A DNA stretch of 8,470 nucleotides. Origin: Collinsella sp. AM33-4BH (GTDB lineage: Bacteria > Actinomycetota > Coriobacteriia > Coriobacteriales > Coriobacteriaceae). The first letter of the stretch is position 1; the number at the start of each line of letters is the position of its first letter. A program made the translations under genes and the position numbers. Below the pieces are notes generated by a model, which did not search any database, was not told where the DNA came from, and worked only from the letters and a program-made list of their open reading frames with translations. Of this stretch, positions 6,069 through 8,470 are shown one piece after another. Where the stretch lies: positions 1 through 8,470 of the forward strand of contig NZ_QSIN01000021.1 in assembly GCF_003469205.1 (NCBI RefSeq). The letters run 5' to 3'.

Positions 6069-7922
6069 ATGCCGCTTTTCTCGCAACATACCGCCCGGTT
6101 CTCGCCGGACGTTCCTTTGGAGGGCACCAGCTCTCGCGAGCTGCTCAAGCGGTACCAGCCGCTCGAGACGCTTGCGACCGGCGGTTTTGGCTCCATCGAG
6201 ATCTGCCGCGACACGCACCTGCGCCGCCGCGTCGCCATTAAGCGCATCCCCCTTATCAACGGCGCCGGCATGCCCGCCAGCGACATCATGGATGTCCTGC
6301 GCGAGGCACATACCGCCGCCATGCTTCAGCATCCCAATATCGTGCAGGTTATCGACTTTACGCACGACACCGCCTATGCCTACCTGGTTATGGAATATGT
6401 CGATGGCATGTCGCTCGCCGAGTTTTTGCATCGAGTCGACGGCCATTCGCTCACCTTTGACGAGGCGGCGGCCATTGCCGACGCGCTGGGCCAGGCGCTC
6501 ACCTTCGCCCATAGCAATGGCGTGCTCCACCTGGACATCAAGCCTGCCAACGTGCTCATCGACCACTCGGGCAACGTTAAGCTCACCGACTTTGGCATGG
6601 CACGTCTGTCGTCTGCCGGCGGCTTTGGCGGTTCGCGCGGCGGCACCATCGGCTACATGCCACCCGAGCAGCTCGACATCGAGACCGGCACGGTCGACGA
6701 GCGCGCCGACGTCTTCGCCCTCGCCTGCGTCATTTACGAGAGCCTGTGCGGCAGCGCCCCCTTTATGGCGGCAACGCCCGCCGACTCGCTCGGCCGCATC
6801 ATCGGCGGCGCCACCTATCCCAGCGAGCTGATACCGCACTTTCCCCCGGGAGCCGAGGCAGCGCTGATGAACGCCCTCTCCCCCATGCCGCAAGACCGCC
6901 CCAACAGCATCGAGGCATTTTGCGACCAGCTGCTCTCCGGCTTGGGCAGCGTGCGCGAGGGCCGTCGCAGCCTGGAGCAGATGGTGGGCGAGCTGTCGGA
7001 TGACGAGCGCGCGGCAGACGATATCGAATCGTTGCCCTATGAGGACGGCACCATCGAGGTCGACCCCGCACTCGGCTGGGCCGGCACGCGCTGGAGCCAC
7101 GCGCGCAACTACACCATGCGCGCCATCTCGGCTCTCTCGTGTGGTGCCTTTAGCTTTTTGCTCATGCAGACGGCTGGCGTCGCGGCGCTTCCCGGACTTA
7201 TTGCCGCGGCTATCGCGATTGGAGCGGCCGCCGGCCTGGCCCCGCAGATTGGTTCGGCTATCTCGGCCGTGGGCTTTTTGGTACTTATGGCCAACGCCAC
7301 CATGCAAGCGCAGGGCATCCTGTCGATGCTGCCCGTCGCGGTGCTCTTTGCCGCCACCATGTCCGGTTGGTGGATCGCCTGGGGCCGCACCGAGGCCGCC
7401 GCGAGCGCCGCGCTCACCTGTGCGGTGGCACTCGGCTGTCTGACGGGCGACGTCGTCCTTGCCGCCGGGGTCGCCGCCGGCATCGCGGCCTTTTGGCTCG
7501 GCCCGGCAAGCGCCGCGGCCGCCACGGGGATGGGCGCGCTCTTCGCCCGCCTGGCCACGGTCGCGCTTTCCGCCGGAGGCGTGCTGGGGCTCGGCAATGT
7601 TGCCGCGGCGCTGGGAGACATGCTCTTCTGGGCTGCCGTCGTGCTTGTCGCGGCGACAGCTGCACTGACATCTCTGCTGCTCAACGCCCATGCCAAGCGT
7701 GCCGAGCAGGGCTCGAACCTGGCTGCAATCGCTGCCATCGCCGGCTGCGGAATAGGCACCGCGGCGTCGCTCTGTCTTGCACACCATATGGAAATTGCCA
7801 GCCTTGCGGGCGCGGTCGTCGTCAAGGCGGCGGTTGCGGGAACCCTATCCTCTATAATCGTTGGGATATGCCTATATTTGCTCGGATACCAAAGAACCTA
7901 TACGGAGAGTGATCTTTCGTGA
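6069..7922 (+). CDS. Ser/Thr protein kinase with polytopic membrane C-terminus
   Basis: This 617-aa protein begins with a Hanks-type kinase domain at about residues 29-290. It has the glycine loop (GGFGS, 38-42), catalytic Lys K58 in VAIK, helix-C Glu E79, a catalytic loop HLDIKPAN (154-161, D156 and N161), DFG at 174-176, PPE in place of APE at 198-200, D214 and R277. All catalytic residues are present, so it should phosphorylate Ser/Thr. The HRD arginine is Leu, making it a non-RD kinase. An acidic linker (about 308-333) leads to eight to ten hydrophobic segments between about 352 and 606. There are no PASTA repeats. The ATG at 6069 is chosen because GAGGG ends 6 nt before it; the in-frame TTG at 6063 touches that site. 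The stop overlaps the next gene by 4 bp, so the kinase and FhaA-like protein are probably co-translated. The membrane part is unrecognised. Confidence 0.93.
   Translation: MPLFSQHTARFSPDVPLEGTSSRELLKRYQPLETLATGGFGSIEICRDTHLRRRVAIKRIPLINGAGMPASDIMDVLREAHTAAMLQHPNIVQVIDFTHDTAYAYLVMEYVDGMSLAEFLHRVDGHSLTFDEAAAIADALGQALTFAHSNGVLHLDIKPANVLIDHSGNVKLTDFGMARLSSAGGFGGSRGGTIGYMPPEQLDIETGTVDERADVFALACVIYESLCGSAPFMAATPADSLGRIIGGATYPSELIPHFPPGAEAALMNALSPMPQDRPNSIEAFCDQLLSGLGSVREGRRSLEQMVGELSDDERAADDIESLPYEDGTIEVDPALGWAGTRWSHARNYTMRAISALSCGAFSFLLMQTAGVAALPGLIAAAIAIGAAAGLAPQIGSAISAVGFLVLMANATMQAQGILSMLPVAVLFAATMSGWWIAWGRTEAAASAALTCAVALGCLTGDVVLAAGVAAGIAAFWLGPASAAAATGMGALFARLATVALSAGGVLGLGNVAAALGDMLFWAAVVLVAATAALTSLLLNAHAKRAEQGSNLAAIAAIAGCGIGTAASLCLAHHMEIASLAGAVVVKAAVAGTLSSIIVGICLYLLGYQRTYTESDLS
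7853..7858 (+). promoter_or_regulatory. Perfect -10 box inside the 3' end of the kinase gene
   Basis: TATAAT lies 61 bp before the fhaA GTG start, in a stretch with codons unlike the rest of the gene (CTA, ATA twice, CTA). TTGCGG at 7834-7839 is only 13 bp upstream, too close for a normal -35. It may be a secondary promoter giving fhaA expression without the kinase. Weak, sequence-only call. Confidence 0.25.
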
Positions 7923-8470
7923 ACTTCCTGAACATCTTCGAGGACCACGTGGCCGGCATCTTCGGTGCCACCCGTGCCCCGTTCTCCTTTAAGAAGCTTG
8001 CCAAGCAGGCCGCTCGCGACATGGAGGATCAGACTCTGGTGATCAACGGCGTCAACACCGCGCCGGCACTCTATACCATCCTGATCGCCGCCGACGACGA
8101 TCCCATGCTCGCCCCGTTCTACCCCGAGCTTTCGCGCGAAGTCCGCGAGTTTGTGAAGGCACAGGCCGAAAAGCGCCGCTATGTGTTTGTCGGTGAACCC
8201 CTCGTTCGCTTTATGATCGACCCGCAGCTGCGTGCCGGTAAGTTCTCGGTCTTTGCCGAGAACGTCGACGCCCCCACGCTCGGTCGTCTGTACGAGGAAG
8301 AGCGCGCCTACCAGAATGGCCTGGGCCAGAACAACTCGGCCGCAAGCCGCGCCGCCAGCGCTCCCCGCGCCGGCAAGCAGCAATTCGCCGCTCCGCAGCA
8401 ACAGCGCCCCGCCGCCATGCCCCAGCAGCCGGCGCCCCGTGCCGCCGCTCCCGACCCGCTCGCCGTTGCC
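7919..8470 (+). CDS. fhaA: FhaA-like protein, DUF3662 domain (3' end outside the window)
   Basis: The 184 residues seen match the N-terminal DUF3662 (FhaA_N) domain of actinobacterial FhaA, a cytosolic adaptor that binds phosphothreonine through a C-terminal FHA domain. The domain covers about residues 1-130. It includes NIFEDHVAGIFG at 5-16, FKKLAKQAARDMEDQTLV at 24-41, TILIAADD and the closing VRFMIDPQLRAGKFSVFAE at 96-114. From about 135 a Gln/Ala/Pro-rich linker begins. The FHA domain expected after it lies beyond the window end, so its presence is inferred. The GTG start overlaps the kinase stop (GTGA) and GGAG lies about 11 nt upstream. In mycobacteria FhaA is encoded with kinases PknA and PknB and acts in cell wall synthesis; a similar adaptor role is likely here. 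Confidence 0.9.
   Translation, partial: MNFLNIFEDHVAGIFGATRAPFSFKKLAKQAARDMEDQTLVINGVNTAPALYTILIAADDDPMLAPFYPELSREVREFVKAQAEKRRYVFVGEPLVRFMIDPQLRAGKFSVFAENVDAPTLGRLYEEERAYQNGLGQNNSAASRAASAPRAGKQQFAAPQQQRPAAMPQQPAPRAAAPDPLAVA

Noticed and set aside
6048..7787. 579-codon minus-strand frame opposite the kinase gene
   Set aside because: It lies wholly antisense to a kinase gene with all catalytic motifs. Its product is low-complexity Gly/Arg/His-rich and matches no family.

Overview
The window looks like chromosome of a high-GC Gram-positive bacterium, most likely an actinobacterium of the class Coriobacteriia (Collinsella-like). The evidence is the GC-rich coding sequence, an Ala/Pro-rich DnaX, a Ser/Thr protein kinase and an FhaA-type protein with an N-terminal DUF3662 domain. 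The genus is inference from gene content and style; no marker gene settles it.

Left part (1-1202, minus strand): recR follows ybaB/ebfC, and a convincing Rho-independent terminator lies at 43-67. Between the recR stop and that terminator is about 200 bp of more AT-rich DNA packed with short inverted repeats. It may be a structured 3' UTR or small RNA.

Middle part (1203-2623): in many bacteria dnaX, ybaB and recR are adjacent. Here dnaX is separated from ybaB-recR by about 1.4 kb of lower-GC cargo. The cargo holds a divergent gene for a small membrane-anchored protein of unknown function (1542-2018, plus) and a minus-strand pair of overlapping small genes (2044-2569). The downstream member of the pair is a DUF4160 protein. 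The intergenic region between ybaB and the membrane protein gene carries three copies of an ATTATGCAA element, arranged like an operator.

Right-centre (2624-5924): dnaX encodes a long (822 aa) DNA polymerase III gamma/tau subunit with intact ATPase motifs and a very long disordered tail. It is divergent from a gene for a two-helix membrane protein with a YcxB-like domain and a Lys-rich C-terminus.

Right end (5925-8470, plus strand): a Ser/Thr kinase gene whose product has an active-looking but non-RD (HLD) catalytic domain fused to roughly eight to ten membrane helices. It overlaps by 4 bp the start of an FhaA-like gene that runs off the window. Kinase and FhaA-like adaptor are probably co-translated and act together at the membrane; by analogy with mycobacteria this would concern cell envelope or division control.

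No CRISPR array, transposase, rRNA or tRNA was seen. The most interesting parts are the cargo between dnaX and ybaB (DUF4160 pair plus operator-like repeats), the kinase-FhaA module and the structured segment behind recR.
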